A stretch of 64,000 bases of DNA from Pelovirga terrestris (GCF_014773365.1 NZ_JACWUN010000006.1:108681-172680), one strand, 5' to 3'; counted from the stretch's first letter, positions 24,541 through 33,935 are shown. Notes: generated by a model from the sequence alone, not told the origin. Numbers and translations are program-made.

Positions 24541-26934
24541 ATGACCCCATTGTTGACCTGGAAAAAAATTATTGGCGTTGGCCTGTTTCTGTTGTTGTTC
24601 TTTCTGAGTCTGGTGCTGCCGGCCAAAGCTGCAACGACGGTTAGTGGGATTCAGAAGCAGGAAGACCCAAGTCGCACCCGGGTGACCGTTATGCTGTCGC
24701 AACCAACGGACTTCAGCGTTGATTCATCAGGTCAACGAATCGATCTTCTTCTCGCCGGGGCGAGTTCGGACTCGACTCTGCAAGCCCTGCCCGAGGATGG
24801 TACCGTCGTGCGCATGACCCTGATCCGCCGTCATAACGATCTGCTGGTTTCCATGTTGATGCGGCGTCCGCCACTGCGTGTGAGTGCTGAGGCGCTGAAC
24901 AATCCGGCCCGGATCGTCCTGGATATTGAATGGATTGGTGATGACGCGGCCCGTCCAGGGATCGCTTTTCGTATGACCGATGTCCCTTCCCGCCGTGGCG
25001 GCACGGTCGCCCTGCACCTGCAGCAGCAATCACCCTGGGAAGACAACTGGCTGGCGTTTTTCCGCGATTATCGTAGCGACTGGGACATTCGTATCCCCCA
25101 GCGCCTGACTCCCCCGCCACCACTGGATGCCGCCACCGACAGCGCCTTGTTGCCATTACAGCAACTTGCAGATGAAGGGATGTTTTTAAGTCTGCTCCAG
25201 AGCGGTATGGCGTTCCAGGGTGTGAATGCTGAAGAAAGACGTCAGCGCGATCTGATGATGGGGGATGCTTATTTACGCACAGGATCTTATGCCGCCGGAT
25301 TAGCGCGTTTGGGGGCGCTGAGGGATCTAGGTGGCGATGAGCAAATCCGTGTCGATTATTTGACAGCGTGGGGAGAGGCTGCGCGTGATAATGCCATCGG
25401 TGCCCTGCTCCATCTGCAAATCCATCTGACCGATGTGTCCGAGGATCATCCTCTCGCCGGGCCGATACGTCTGCTTCACGCCGAAGCGGCGCTGGCTGCG
25501 TCCCAGCATCAACTGGCGCTTGATCTGTTGCGGGAGGAGGGATTGTCCTGGCCTGACCAGCTGGAAGAGGTTCGCCGGATTCGCCTGGCTGATGCCCTGG
25601 CTGGATTGTCAGAGCGTAGTCGTGCCCTGAGCACCTACCGGGAATTGGCTGACGAACCGTTATTGTGCGAATTTTATTACGCATCCTGCCAGCGCGCCGC
25701 CCACGCGGCATTCCAGACCCGGGATTTTGAATTCTCCCGTCGCCTTTATCAACCCCTGGCATTGGCCTTTAGCCGTGAACAGGGTGCCGATATGATCCAT
25801 TTCGCTGCCGCTGCCGCAGTTTTTGAGGCCGGTGATCCGGACTGGGGGTGGATCGGGCTGGAGCGTACAACCCAGGATTACCCGCGCAGCGAAGGGGGAG
25901 ATCGGGCCGCCTTGCGTTTGCTCGATATCCGGATGATGAATGCTCAAGAGACGACCATTGCTGCCATGGCCGGTGAATATGAGGCCATCGGAAAACGTTC
26001 GCAGATCCGCACCTTACGTGAAGAGGCTTTTTTCAAAGAAATCCTGGTGTGGTTTCTGGCCGCTGACCATCAAACCAGTGTTAACCGCCTGATGCGTTTT
26101 CGCCGCGATTTTGCCGGCTCACCACTGCGGCGCGAAGCCAATATTCTGCTAAGCCAACAATTACCGATTGTCGTTGAGCAGCTGCTTGATCAAGGGAACG
26201 ATCTGCAGGCGGTGGTCCTGGTGGAACAGAATCGCGAATTGTTGCTGGCCAGTGGTTATGACCGGGCTTTTCTTAATAATCTGGTGCGGGCATTTAATCG
26301 TCTTGGTCTTTATGAGCGTTCATCGCGGGTGCTGCTCTACCTGTTTAACCAAAGTGCCGGAACCCCGGACCAGAAAGATGTTTTTCTACCGCTGGCGCAA
26401 AGCTTCATGCAGCGTGATCAGTATCTGGCGGCCGGCGACTATGCCCACCAGTATTTAAGTCAATACCCTGACGGAGCTGATGCCGGCGCCTTGTTTGTGC
26501 TGTTGATCGACAGCCTGGAACGGCAGGGACTGGACGCTGAGATCAGTCAAAGGATTCAGCACCGTGACCGTCCGGATACCCCGGAAGCCAATCTGCGCGT
26601 CGCCGCTATTCACTGGCAACAGGATGACTTTGCCGCGGTCGTCAACAACCTCGAACGAGCTGCCGCCGTTCAGTCGTTATTACCACGCGAGCAAGCCCGA
26701 CTGGCCGAATCCTATTACCGGCTGGGTAACGTACCCTCGTCATTGCGACTCTATCAAGGTCTGGTTGATGATCCCGATTTTTCATCCCAGGCGCGTTACC
26801 GCAGCGCCCAGATGCTGCTTCAGCGAGGTCAACGGCCGGCGGCTTTAGCGCAGTTGCAGGCCCTGATTGGTGATGATGCCAACAGCGCCTGGGGAAAGTT
26901 GGCGCGGGATTTGCTCATACAGCTGGAACGCTGA
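24541..26934 (+). CDS. exported TPR protein with AMIN-like domain, flagellar cluster leader
   Basis: A 797-aa protein with a signal peptide (residues 1-31, ending AKA). An AMIN-like beta domain follows (about 35-130, VSGIQKQEDPSRTRVTVML and PARIVLDIEWIG), then helical repeats of the TPR type over residues 200-790, most clearly in LRVAAIHWQQDDFAAVVNNL and LAESYYRLGNVPSSLRLYQGL. It is probably a periplasmic scaffold that binds peptidoglycan or protein partners. The ATG at 24541 follows GGAGGAACGC; an upstream ATG was rejected. flgB begins 40 nt after its stop on the same strand, implying a role in flagellum assembly. No named family is certain. Confidence 0.75.
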   Translation: MTPLLTWKKIIGVGLFLLLFFLSLVLPAKAATTVSGIQKQEDPSRTRVTVMLSQPTDFSVDSSGQRIDLLLAGASSDSTLQALPEDGTVVRMTLIRRHNDLLVSMLMRRPPLRVSAEALNNPARIVLDIEWIGDDAARPGIAFRMTDVPSRRGGTVALHLQQQSPWEDNWLAFFRDYRSDWDIRIPQRLTPPPPLDAATDSALLPLQQLADEGMFLSLLQSGMAFQGVNAEERRQRDLMMGDAYLRTGSYAAGLARLGALRDLGGDEQIRVDYLTAWGEAARDNAIGALLHLQIHLTDVSEDHPLAGPIRLLHAEAALAASQHQLALDLLREEGLSWPDQLEEVRRIRLADALAGLSERSRALSTYRELADEPLLCEFYYASCQRAAHAAFQTRDFEFSRRLYQPLALAFSREQGADMIHFAAAAAVFEAGDPDWGWIGLERTTQDYPRSEGGDRAALRLLDIRMMNAQETTIAAMAGEYEAIGKRSQIRTLREEAFFKEILVWFLAADHQTSVNRLMRFRRDFAGSPLRREANILLSQQLPIVVEQLLDQGNDLQAVVLVEQNRELLLASGYDRAFLNNLVRAFNRLGLYERSSRVLLYLFNQSAGTPDQKDVFLPLAQSFMQRDQYLAAGDYAHQYLSQYPDGADAGALFVLLIDSLERQGLDAEISQRIQHRDRPDTPEANLRVAAIHWQQDDFAAVVNNLERAAAVQSLLPREQARLAESYYRLGNVPSSLRLYQGLVDDPDFSSQARYRSAQMLLQRGQRPAALAQLQALIGDDANSAWGKLARDLLIQLER

Positions 26935-26974
26935 AATTTTTACCCAAGTGTCAAAAAACAGTCAGGAGTGACCC

Positions 26975-27379
26975 ATGAAAATAACTGATCGTACCCTTGC
27001 GGTTCTTGAAAAGAGTCTCGATCTGCGTGCCCGGAACCAGCAGGTGATTGCGGGCAACATGGCCAACGCCGACACCCCTGGATACAGTGCCCGCAAGCTG
27101 AGTTTTGAGGACGATCTGCAGCAGGCCATCAAGCGCCCGGAAATGAACACCAAGCCGGCACACGCCCGTCACCTCCCGGTCAACGGTGCCAGCCTTAACC
27201 AGATTCAGGGGCGTATTCACCGTAATGTCGATACCAGCGACATTGGTGACGGTAATACCGTCTCCCTTGATGAAGAGATGTTTTCTCTGGCGGAGAACCA
27301 GCTGCTCTATGAAGCCGGCACCCAAATTTTAAAGAAGAAGTTGACGATGCTCAAGTACGCCGTGTCGGATGGTCGATAA
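26975..27379 (+). CDS. flgB: flagellar proximal rod protein FlgB
   Basis: A 134-aa rod protein of the proximal basal-body shaft. LEKSLDLRARNQQVIAGNMA and NMANADTPGYSARKL are the conserved N-terminal flagellar rod motif; the C-terminal amphipathic helix ends LKKKLTMLKYAVSDGR. It is exported by the flagellar type III apparatus, with no signal peptide. CAGGAGTG precedes the ATG. flgC follows 17 nt after the stop. Confidence 0.96.
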   Translation: MKITDRTLAVLEKSLDLRARNQQVIAGNMANADTPGYSARKLSFEDDLQQAIKRPEMNTKPAHARHLPVNGASLNQIQGRIHRNVDTSDIGDGNTVSLDEEMFSLAENQLLYEAGTQILKKKLTMLKYAVSDGR

Positions 27380-27396
27380 GGCGCTAAGGAGGTTTT

Positions 27397-27828
27397 ATGG
27401 ATCTGTTCAACAGTATGAAAATCAGCTCATCGGCATTAAAAGCGCAACGCACCCGGCTTAATGCCATCAGTTCCAATCTGGCCAATATTGAAACCACCCG
27501 CACCCCGGATGGTGGCCCCTATCGCAAGCGTGAAGTAGTGTTTCAGAGTACCCAGCAAGACTTTGCCGCTACCCTCGATAACCGGATGCGCGATGCGGCT
27601 CATGCGGTGCGCGTGTCCCATATTCAGGCCAGCGATCGCCCCCCCCGGTTGGTGTATGACCCGTCCCACCCGGATGCAGACGAAAACGGCACGGTGGCCA
27701 TGCCTGACATCAGCCTGGTTGAGGAGACGGCCGACATGATGTCGGCATCGCGGGCCTACGAGGCCAATGTCACCGTGGTCAAGGCGGCAAAAAGAATGGC
27801 TCTTAAAGCCCTGGATATCGGACGTTGA
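27397..27828 (+). CDS. flgC: flagellar proximal rod protein FlgC
   Basis: A 143-aa proximal rod protein. LFNSMKISSSALKAQRTRL and NLANIETTRTPDGGPYRK form the N-terminal rod motif, and the C terminus PDISLVEETADMMSASRAYE and NVTVVKAAKRMALKALDIGR is the standard family ending. Length is typical. GGAGG precedes the ATG. It lies between flgB and fliE in the usual order. Confidence 0.97.
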   Translation: MDLFNSMKISSSALKAQRTRLNAISSNLANIETTRTPDGGPYRKREVVFQSTQQDFAATLDNRMRDAAHAVRVSHIQASDRPPRLVYDPSHPDADENGTVAMPDISLVEETADMMSASRAYEANVTVVKAAKRMALKALDIGR

Positions 27829-27833
27829 GGTGA

Positions 27834-28139
27834 ATGATGAAACATATTACGGATGTCACACTCGCAACCCAACTCAAAAGCCTGGCGCACCCACGGACCG
27901 CACCGGTTCAACAGATTGGTGACAAGTTTGCCGAGGCCCTGAAGGCTTCTATTGCCGGAGTGAATCAGGCGCAGATAACGGCCGACCGCGCTGCTGAAAA
28001 TATTGTCGCCGGGGATACCAAAAACCTCCATGAAGCGATGATCCGCCTGGAAGAGGCAGATATTTCGTTACGCATGATGGTTCAGGTGCGCAATAAGGCG
28101 GTTGAGGCCTATCAGGAAGTGATGCGCATGCAGGTCTAG
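27834..28139 (+). CDS. fliE: flagellar hook-basal body protein FliE
   Basis: A 101-aa junction protein linking the MS ring to the rod. FAEALKASIAGVNQAQ, HEAMIRLEEADISLRMMVQV and NKAVEAYQEVMRMQV are the family blocks. Two adjacent ATGs (27834, 27837) are possible; GAGG at 27827-27830 overlaps the flgC stop and is better spaced for the second. The gene ends before a heptamer tandem repeat that separates it from fliF. Confidence 0.95.
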   Translation: MMKHITDVTLATQLKSLAHPRTAPVQQIGDKFAEALKASIAGVNQAQITADRAAENIVAGDTKNLHEAMIRLEEADISLRMMVQVRNKAVEAYQEVMRMQV

Positions 28140-28157
28140 GTTGGATAAAGTTTCGGT

Positions 28158-28220
28158 AGTGGGTAGTGGGTAGTGGGTAGTGGGTAGTGGGTAGTGGGTC
28201 GTGGGTCGTGGGTCGTGGTT
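28158..28220. repeat. heptamer tandem repeat (AGTGGGT)n
   Basis: Six perfect AGTGGGT units (28158-28199) are followed by two CGTGGGT units and one degenerate copy. It occupies the fliE-fliF gap. A related AGTGGGG array lies at 54996-55029 between flgI and flgJ. Confidence 0.9.
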
Positions 28221-28273
28221 GGGAAAAGCGAGTTCATTGTTTGGTCAAGAACCAGTGAAAAAGGAGCAAGTCG

Positions 28274-29896
28274 ATGGCTGAGGACAAACCGGCTTTGATC
28301 GGTACCAGTGATGAAGGCGCCGCCGCCGGCAGCAACAAAAAACAAACCTTCATCGATGTGATTGCCGCCTGGTCGATGGCGCGTAAACTCAGCCTGGTCG
28401 GGGTTGCGGTGGTCAGCATGTTGCTCTTCAGCCTGATCATTATGCAGGCGCGGGTGGCTGATTACAGTCTGCTGTTTGCCAATCTTCCCAGTCGTGATGC
28501 GGCCGAGGTGGTGCAATGGCTGAAGGATCGCAAGATTCCCTATCGTCTGGAAGGTAACGGTACCATGATCATGATCCCCGCCGATCAGGTTTATGAGGCA
28601 CGGCTCGAGTTGGCCGGTTCCGGACTGGCCGATGGCGGGGTCGGCTTTGAAATTTTTGACAAGCAGAGCTTCGGCATGACCGACTTCACCCAGAAGGTCA
28701 ACTACCGCCGCGCTCTGCAGGGGGAATTGACCCGCACCATCACCTCCCTGGCACCGGTGGAAGCGGCGCGGATCCATCTCGCCCTGCCGGAAAAACGCCT
28801 GTTTCGTGAACAGCAGCAACCTGCTACTGCTTCGGTCATTGTCAAGCTGGTCGCCGGCCGCACCTTGCGCGATACCCAGGTCCAGGGGATCGTTCATCTG
28901 GTATCCGGTAGTGTCGAAGGACTTGAACCGGAACATGTCACCGTCGTCGATTCCAATGGCCGTACCCTGTCCAACAATCGCAACGATGAAATGCCCGGGC
29001 CCATGACGCCGGGAATGCTGAGCTACCAGCAAACCATGGAGAGTCGTCTGGAACATCGCGCCCAGACCTTGTTGGACCGCGCTCTCGGGGTAGGCAATGC
29101 CCTGGTTAAAGTGAATGCCGGCATCGATTTTGATCAACGTGAGCGGGTTGAGGAAGCCTATGATCCACGGGGTACGGTGGTGGTAAGTGAACAGACCATG
29201 AATGAAGAAGGCGGCCGGCAGATCACCGGTGGTGTCCCCGGGGTTGTGGCCAATCTGGAAGAGGGTGGCGCCGGAGTAATGACCAATATCCCTTCCAGTC
29301 GGACCGAAGAAACCGTCAACTATGAATTGAGCAAGGTGGTCAGCAAGACGGTAGAATCTGTCGGAGCGGTGAAGAACCTGTCGGTTTCGGTGCTGGTGGC
29401 CGATCGAGTGACCCCTGGTGCTGATGGCGAAGCGCCGGTGACCACTCCGCGCAGTGCTAGAGAAATCCAGGAAATCGAACAGATGGTACGCACCGCCTTG
29501 GGCCTCAATGACGGCCGCGGTGATCTGATCTCAGTTGTTTCTATGCCCTTTGAAAGCACCTTTGGTGACATGACCCTGCCGCAACCCTCGATGGTGGATC
29601 GAGTCTACCCGTTGTTGCCCTTGATCCGTTATGGCCTGTTGGCGATTGCTGCATTGATGGTTTATCTGCTGTTCCTGAAGCCGTTGCTCCGCACCCTGCG
29701 GGGCGCCGGTGAGCAGACTGAACCGATGAAAACCGTCGAAGAGCTTGAAAATGAACTGCGTGGCCAATCTTCGACCCCGTTGTTGGGTGGCCCTGGCGAT
29801 CCGCTGGCGCAAATCCGCCAGGAAGTGTTGGGCGGTGACATGTTCCCGGTCCAGGTGGTCAAAAACTGGTTGCGCCATGAGCCCGCTGAGTCCTGA
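28274..29896 (+). CDS. fliF: flagellar MS-ring protein FliF
   Basis: A 540-aa inner-membrane ring protein on which the motor is built. Two transmembrane helices flank a periplasmic part: residues about 38-58 (LVGVAVVSMLLFSLIIMQAR) and 450-470 (YGLLAIAALMVYLLFLKPLL). The YscJ-like ring domains include YSLLFANLPSRDAAEVV, YRRALQGELTRTITSL and ARIHLALPEKRLF. The cytoplasmic C terminus (EPMKTVEELENELR and later) would bind FliG. AAGGAG precedes the ATG. Confidence 0.97.
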   Translation: MAEDKPALIGTSDEGAAAGSNKKQTFIDVIAAWSMARKLSLVGVAVVSMLLFSLIIMQARVADYSLLFANLPSRDAAEVVQWLKDRKIPYRLEGNGTMIMIPADQVYEARLELAGSGLADGGVGFEIFDKQSFGMTDFTQKVNYRRALQGELTRTITSLAPVEAARIHLALPEKRLFREQQQPATASVIVKLVAGRTLRDTQVQGIVHLVSGSVEGLEPEHVTVVDSNGRTLSNNRNDEMPGPMTPGMLSYQQTMESRLEHRAQTLLDRALGVGNALVKVNAGIDFDQRERVEEAYDPRGTVVVSEQTMNEEGGRQITGGVPGVVANLEEGGAGVMTNIPSSRTEETVNYELSKVVSKTVESVGAVKNLSVSVLVADRVTPGADGEAPVTTPRSAREIQEIEQMVRTALGLNDGRGDLISVVSMPFESTFGDMTLPQPSMVDRVYPLLPLIRYGLLAIAALMVYLLFLKPLLRTLRGAGEQTEPMKTVEELENELRGQSSTPLLGGPGDPLAQIRQEVLGGDMFPVQVVKNWLRHEPAES

Positions 29897-29934
29897 TCTG
29901 GTGTTGATCTGATTTTTTACAGGGAGAATCTGCA

Positions 29935-30948
29935 GTGAAAAAAACCAAACATCTGTCGGGTGCCAAAAAAGCGGCTTTGCTCCTGTTGTGTCTGGGCGAG
30001 GAAGCGACAGCACGCATTTTTGAAGCCCTCGATGACGCCGAAGTGCGCGAAATCAGCCGCTGCATGATGGAAATTGAGCACGTTGAACCCTCATTGGCGC
30101 GTGAAATTCTTGAAGAATACAAGAGTGCCCGCCATAACGATATCGGCGTGTATATCCGCGGCGAAGAATTTGCCAAGCATGCGATTTTAGGCGGTGCTGA
30201 TAGCAACCGGGCCCAGCAACTGCTGGATCAGGTCTCGGCCGGGATCGAAGGGCGACCGCTGGAAACTATCTCCAAGATGCATCCGCGGATGGTCGCCGGC
30301 TTGCTTGAAAATGAACATCCCCAGACCATTGCCCTGATCCTGTCGACCCAGCGTGATGATCACGCCAGCCGGATCCTGGCGGAACTGTCGGAGGATCTGC
30401 GCGGTGAAGTGGTTTATCGGATCGGCAAGATCGATAATGTCTCGCCGGAAGTGATCAATCAGATCGAGGCGGCCCTGCAACGTGAGGTCGGAGTCATCGT
30501 CGGACACGATCACAAGCAGGTTGGAGGGATTGAGAAGGTGGTCGAGATCCTCGGTAAAATGGAAAAAGGGGCCGATCAGTATATCCTCACCAGTATTGAA
30601 GCGACCGATCCTGAAATGGCTGAAGAAATCCGTCGGCGCATGTTCACCTTCGAGGATCTGGTTGCCATCGATAGCCGCGGCATGCAGGCAGTATTGCGTG
30701 AGGTCAGCACCGACATGCTGACCCTGGCGCTGAAGACCGCCAGTGATGCGGTAAGAAACAAAATTTTTTCCAATATCTCCCAGCGTGCTGCCGACATGAT
30801 TATGGAAGACCTTGAGGCTATGGGGCCACGCAAGTTGTCCGAGGTTGAAGCGATGCAGATGGAAGTGGTGAAGGTGGCCCTGAAGCTGGAAGAAGAGGGC
30901 ACGATTGTCATCCCGGGCCGAGGTGGTGGTGGCGATGAGCTTGTCTAA
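29935..30948 (+). CDS. fliG: flagellar motor switch protein FliG
   Basis: A 337-aa C-ring protein that transmits torque. The start is GTG at 29935 after GGGAGAAT. HLSGAKKAALLLLCLGEEA opens the N-terminal FliF-binding domain, NEHPQTIALILS is the EHPQ motif of the middle domain, and MFTFEDLVAIDSRGMQAVL with the charged helix is the C-terminal torque domain. fliH overlaps its 3' end by 14 nt. Length and motifs are normal. Confidence 0.97.
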   Translation: MKKTKHLSGAKKAALLLLCLGEEATARIFEALDDAEVREISRCMMEIEHVEPSLAREILEEYKSARHNDIGVYIRGEEFAKHAILGGADSNRAQQLLDQVSAGIEGRPLETISKMHPRMVAGLLENEHPQTIALILSTQRDDHASRILAELSEDLRGEVVYRIGKIDNVSPEVINQIEAALQREVGVIVGHDHKQVGGIEKVVEILGKMEKGADQYILTSIEATDPEMAEEIRRRMFTFEDLVAIDSRGMQAVLREVSTDMLTLALKTASDAVRNKIFSNISQRAADMIMEDLEAMGPRKLSEVEAMQMEVVKVALKLEEEGTIVIPGRGGGGDELV

Positions 30949-31618
30949 AATCTATCGTGGAGCCGAAGCGGCTGACGTCAGAGAGTTTCATTTCAGCTCC
31001 TTTGGTGAGGACGGCGCGATTACCTCCGCGGCTCACGCTTTTGTCGTTGATCAGCCGGTAAAAGCCAAAGTCCCCGCCACCAGTTCGGCGCCTTCCTCGG
31101 CAGCGGCGGCCCTGACGAAAAAGGATGTTGACGAGGCCTATGCCCGTGGCCAACAAGATGCCATGAAGGCAGCCGCCGCCAGGCTGGAATCATCAGCCCA
31201 GGCGCTGGCTGCAACACTGAAGCAGGTTGACCAGTTGCGCGCCCAGATGGCCGAGAACAGCCGCGACGATATGTTGCGTCTGGTGATGGCGATTGCCGAG
31301 CAGATTATTCGGCGTGAGGTCAGTGTTCACGCCGATATTATCAATCAGGTGATTGCCGAAGCCCTGACCGTGTCGGTCCGTGCCGACCATTATCGTATCA
31401 AGGTCAATCCGGCTGATCTGGCCGCCGTCAACGAACACAAGCCCCTGTTTTTGGCAAGTATCAGTGGCCTGAAAAACCTGATGGTGGAGGCTGACCCGGC
31501 GGTGACTGCCGGCGGTTGTCAGATTGAGTCAGATCTCGGCACAGTGGATGCCACCCTGGAAACCCAGCTTGCCGCTATTCGTCAAGCCCTCCAGGAAACG
31601 ATGACAGGAAACTCATGA
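30935..31618 (+). CDS. fliH: flagellar export ATPase stator/regulator FliH
   Basis: A 227-aa soluble protein that binds the FliI ATPase and delivers substrates to the export gate. The N-terminal part is variable; the middle is Ala-rich and helical (AYARGQQDAMKAAAARLESS), and the C-terminal half has LRLVMAIAEQIIRREV and INQVIAEALTVSVRADHYRI, the FliH/HrpE/YscL block. The ATG at 30935 was chosen over an earlier in-frame start at 30905 inside fliG. It overlaps fliI by 4 nt (ATGA). Confidence 0.92.
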   Translation: MSLSKIYRGAEAADVREFHFSSFGEDGAITSAAHAFVVDQPVKAKVPATSSAPSSAAAALTKKDVDEAYARGQQDAMKAAAARLESSAQALAATLKQVDQLRAQMAENSRDDMLRLVMAIAEQIIRREVSVHADIINQVIAEALTVSVRADHYRIKVNPADLAAVNEHKPLFLASISGLKNLMVEADPAVTAGGCQIESDLGTVDATLETQLAAIRQALQETMTGNS

Positions 31619-32943
31619 TCGATCTGGTCCAGCGGGTCAAAGCCGTCAACCCCTACAAGGTCAGTGGCAAGGTCATTCAGATCGTCGGACTGGTAGTGGA
31701 AGGCTATTGTCCATCGGCGACCGTCGGCACCTTGTGTGAGCTGTTACCTCATGACGGTGGTCCGGCGGTTCCAGCCGAAGTGGTTGGTTTTCGTGATTCC
31801 CGGGCATTGTTGATGCCCCTGGGGGAGTTGCGTGGCCTGGGGCCGGGCTCTCTCATTCAGGTGGTGCGCAGCAGCGCAACCCTGGCGGTAGGGGAGCAAC
31901 TCCTCGGGCGGGTGCTGGATGCCCTCGGGCACCCACTGGATGAGATGCCGCTGCAACCCTGCGACAATGAATGCCCCCTGTACGCTCTGCCCGCCAGCCC
32001 GATGGCGCGAAAACCGATCGTCGCACCCCTCGACCTGGGGGTGCGGGCGATCAATTCTTTGTTGACCTGTGGTACCGGTCAGCGCATGGGGATTATGGCC
32101 GGTTCCGGGGTTGGTAAGAGTGTGCTGCTGGGTATGCTCGCCAAACATACCAAGGCCGACGTCAATGTGATCGCCCTGATTGGTGAACGTGGCCGCGAGG
32201 TGCGGGAATTTATCGAACGTGATCTGGGCCCTGAAGGATTGGCGCGCTCGGTGGTGGTGACGGCAACCTCCGACCAATCGCCGCTGTTGCGTATGCGTGG
32301 TGCCTTTGTCGCAACCACTATTGCCGAATATTTCTGCGCCCAGGGCAAGGATGTTCTGTTGCTGATGGATTCGGTCACCCGTTTTGCCATGGCCATGCGT
32401 GAAGTTGGCTTGGCCATCGGTGAGCCGCCAACCACCAAAGGTTACACCCCGTCGGTGTTTGCCACCCTGCCAAAATTGCTGGAACGCGCCGGCAATTTCA
32501 AGAACAAGGGGAGCATTACCGGTCTTTATACCGTGCTGGTGGAAGGGGATGACATGAACGAGCCGGTAGCTGACTCGGTACGTTCGATCCTTGATGGCCA
32601 TATTGTTCTGTCACGCGATCTGGCAGCGCGCAACCATTTCCCCGCCATTGATGTGCTGACCTCGGCCAGCCGTGTCATGCGCGATATCGTCAGTAAGGAG
32701 CACCTGCAGTTGGCCGGTAACATGCGTGAGATTATGGCCGTCCATAAAGAGGCGGAAGACCTGATCAATATCGGTGCCTATGCCGAAGGCAGTAATAAAA
32801 AAATAGATTACGCCATCGGTCGTATTGAGGCCGTGAACGATTTTCTTCAGCAGGAAATGGATGAATCCTTTGATCTGCAAACGACCATCAAAGAGATGAA
32901 CTCATTGGTTCTTGATCGGCGTAAAGCGCCGCGCGAAGGTTAG
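31615..32943 (+). CDS. fliI: flagellum-specific ATP synthase FliI
   Basis: A 442-aa export ATPase of the F1-beta family. Walker A is GSGVGKSVLLG; the Walker B region is DVLLLMDSVTRFAMAMREVG, and GEPPTTKGYTPSVFATLPKL is the family signature. It hydrolyses ATP to drive type III export of rod, hook and filament subunits at the inner membrane. The ATG overlaps the fliH stop by 4 nt, and fliJ starts 3 nt after its stop, so they are translated together. Confidence 0.98.
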   Translation: MIDLVQRVKAVNPYKVSGKVIQIVGLVVEGYCPSATVGTLCELLPHDGGPAVPAEVVGFRDSRALLMPLGELRGLGPGSLIQVVRSSATLAVGEQLLGRVLDALGHPLDEMPLQPCDNECPLYALPASPMARKPIVAPLDLGVRAINSLLTCGTGQRMGIMAGSGVGKSVLLGMLAKHTKADVNVIALIGERGREVREFIERDLGPEGLARSVVVTATSDQSPLLRMRGAFVATTIAEYFCAQGKDVLLLMDSVTRFAMAMREVGLAIGEPPTTKGYTPSVFATLPKLLERAGNFKNKGSITGLYTVLVEGDDMNEPVADSVRSILDGHIVLSRDLAARNHFPAIDVLTSASRVMRDIVSKEHLQLAGNMREIMAVHKEAEDLINIGAYAEGSNKKIDYAIGRIEAVNDFLQQEMDESFDLQTTIKEMNSLVLDRRKAPREG

Positions 32944-32946
32944 ATC

Positions 32947-33387
32947 ATGGTGAAAAAGTTCAAACTGCAGTCGGTGCTCAACTATCGTACGACTCTCGAG
33001 GAGCAGGCGCAGCAAGCCCTGGCTTTAAGTCAGCAGCAGCAACAGGAATTAATGGCTGCCATTGCCCGCCAGCAGCAGGAATTGAACGACCAGGATCAAG
33101 AACTTAAACAGCGCCAGCGAGAGGGGTTGACCATCGCCGAGATCAATATTTATGAAAGCCGCATCAACCATTGTCGGCACCGCAGTGCACAATTGCAGGC
33201 ACAGTTTGCAACGCTCGAAAAAAAGATTGTCAAGCAACGTGAGGCGTTGCTTCAAGCAGCGCGTGACCGGCAGGTCATGGATAAGCTCAAGGAACGTCAG
33301 GAGGCTGAATTTCGGCGCGAGCAGGAGCGCAAAGAGCGCATTCAGCTCGATGAAATCAGCCTGCGCAGTAAGGGGACCACGCCATGA
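32947..33387 (+). CDS. fliJ: flagellar export chaperone/rotor FliJ
   Basis: A 146-aa all-helical coiled-coil protein (EEQAQQALALSQQQQQELMA, long Gln/Glu-rich helices) ending in KERQEAEFRREQERKERIQL. These are typical of FliJ, which inserts into the FliI hexamer and links it to FlhA. Sequence conservation is low in the family, and position directly after fliI is the main evidence. The next gene overlaps by 4 nt (ATGA). Confidence 0.88.
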   Translation: MVKKFKLQSVLNYRTTLEEQAQQALALSQQQQQELMAAIARQQQELNDQDQELKQRQREGLTIAEINIYESRINHCRHRSAQLQAQFATLEKKIVKQREALLQAARDRQVMDKLKERQEAEFRREQERKERIQLDEISLRSKGTTP

Positions 33388-33896
33388 AAAAGCGACTGTG
33401 GATTATTGTCATTCTCGTCAGCATCATCATCCTGTTGCTGCAAACACCCCTCTTTGCCCTTACCGGCGATGAACAATTTGCCTCGGTGGAAGAGCGCCGC
33501 ATTCTCACCGCCATCAGGGAGCGTGATGAACGCCTAAGTGTACGGGAAGAACAGCTGCACGGGCGTGAATTGCAGCTAAAGACCCTGGAAGCAGAGGTCG
33601 ATAAGAAAATCGCCGCCATGCAGCGCCTGCGCACTGAACTGAGCGAACTCCTCGATCGTCGTGATGCCGAAGAAAATGCCAGAATCGGAGAATTAAGCCT
33701 GATCTATGAGCGCATGAATCCGCAGCAGGCTGCGGTTTTGATTAGTGAACTGGAAACTCAACTTGCGGTTAATCTGCTGCTTGGCATCAAGAAGAAAACC
33801 GCCGGGCAGATTATGGAACGACTCAACGCCGAAACGGCGATCAAGCTAAGTAACGCTTTTACCGACTTGTCGGTAGATGAAACTGCGGGAAATTAA
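33384..33896 (+). CDS. motE: MotE-like flagellar protein (MgtE_N-type)
   Basis: A 170-aa protein with an N-terminal membrane anchor or signal (KKRLWIIVILVSIIILLLQT), a long coiled coil (residues about 45-105), and a C-terminal MgtE-N-like helical domain with YERMNPQQAAVLISEL and KKKTAGQIMERLNAETAIKL. This architecture matches the MotE chaperone that helps fold or recruit MotC/stator partners in some bacteria. Position between fliJ and fliK suits a flagellar role. The exact job here is inferred; MotC is not in the window. Confidence 0.72.
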   Translation: MKKRLWIIVILVSIIILLLQTPLFALTGDEQFASVEERRILTAIRERDERLSVREEQLHGRELQLKTLEAEVDKKIAAMQRLRTELSELLDRRDAEENARIGELSLIYERMNPQQAAVLISELETQLAVNLLLGIKKKTAGQIMERLNAETAIKLSNAFTDLSVDETAGN

Positions 33897-33935
33897 TCCG
33901 GCAAATAATCAATAAGGAAAGGAGGTGAAACAGCG

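Noticed and set aside
24280..24702. A 140-codon minus-strand frame in the flagellar leader
   Set aside because: Overlaps the start of the TPR gene and the sigma-54-like site; low-complexity A/T translated as Lys/Gln.
28158..28220. A CRISPR-like array
   Set aside because: Units are 7 nt with no spacers; no cas genes or 24-40-nt repeats with unique spacers anywhere in the window.
28136..29137. A minus-strand frame starting in the AGTGGGT array
   Set aside because: Its first residues are the translated tandem repeat and the rest is antisense to fliF.
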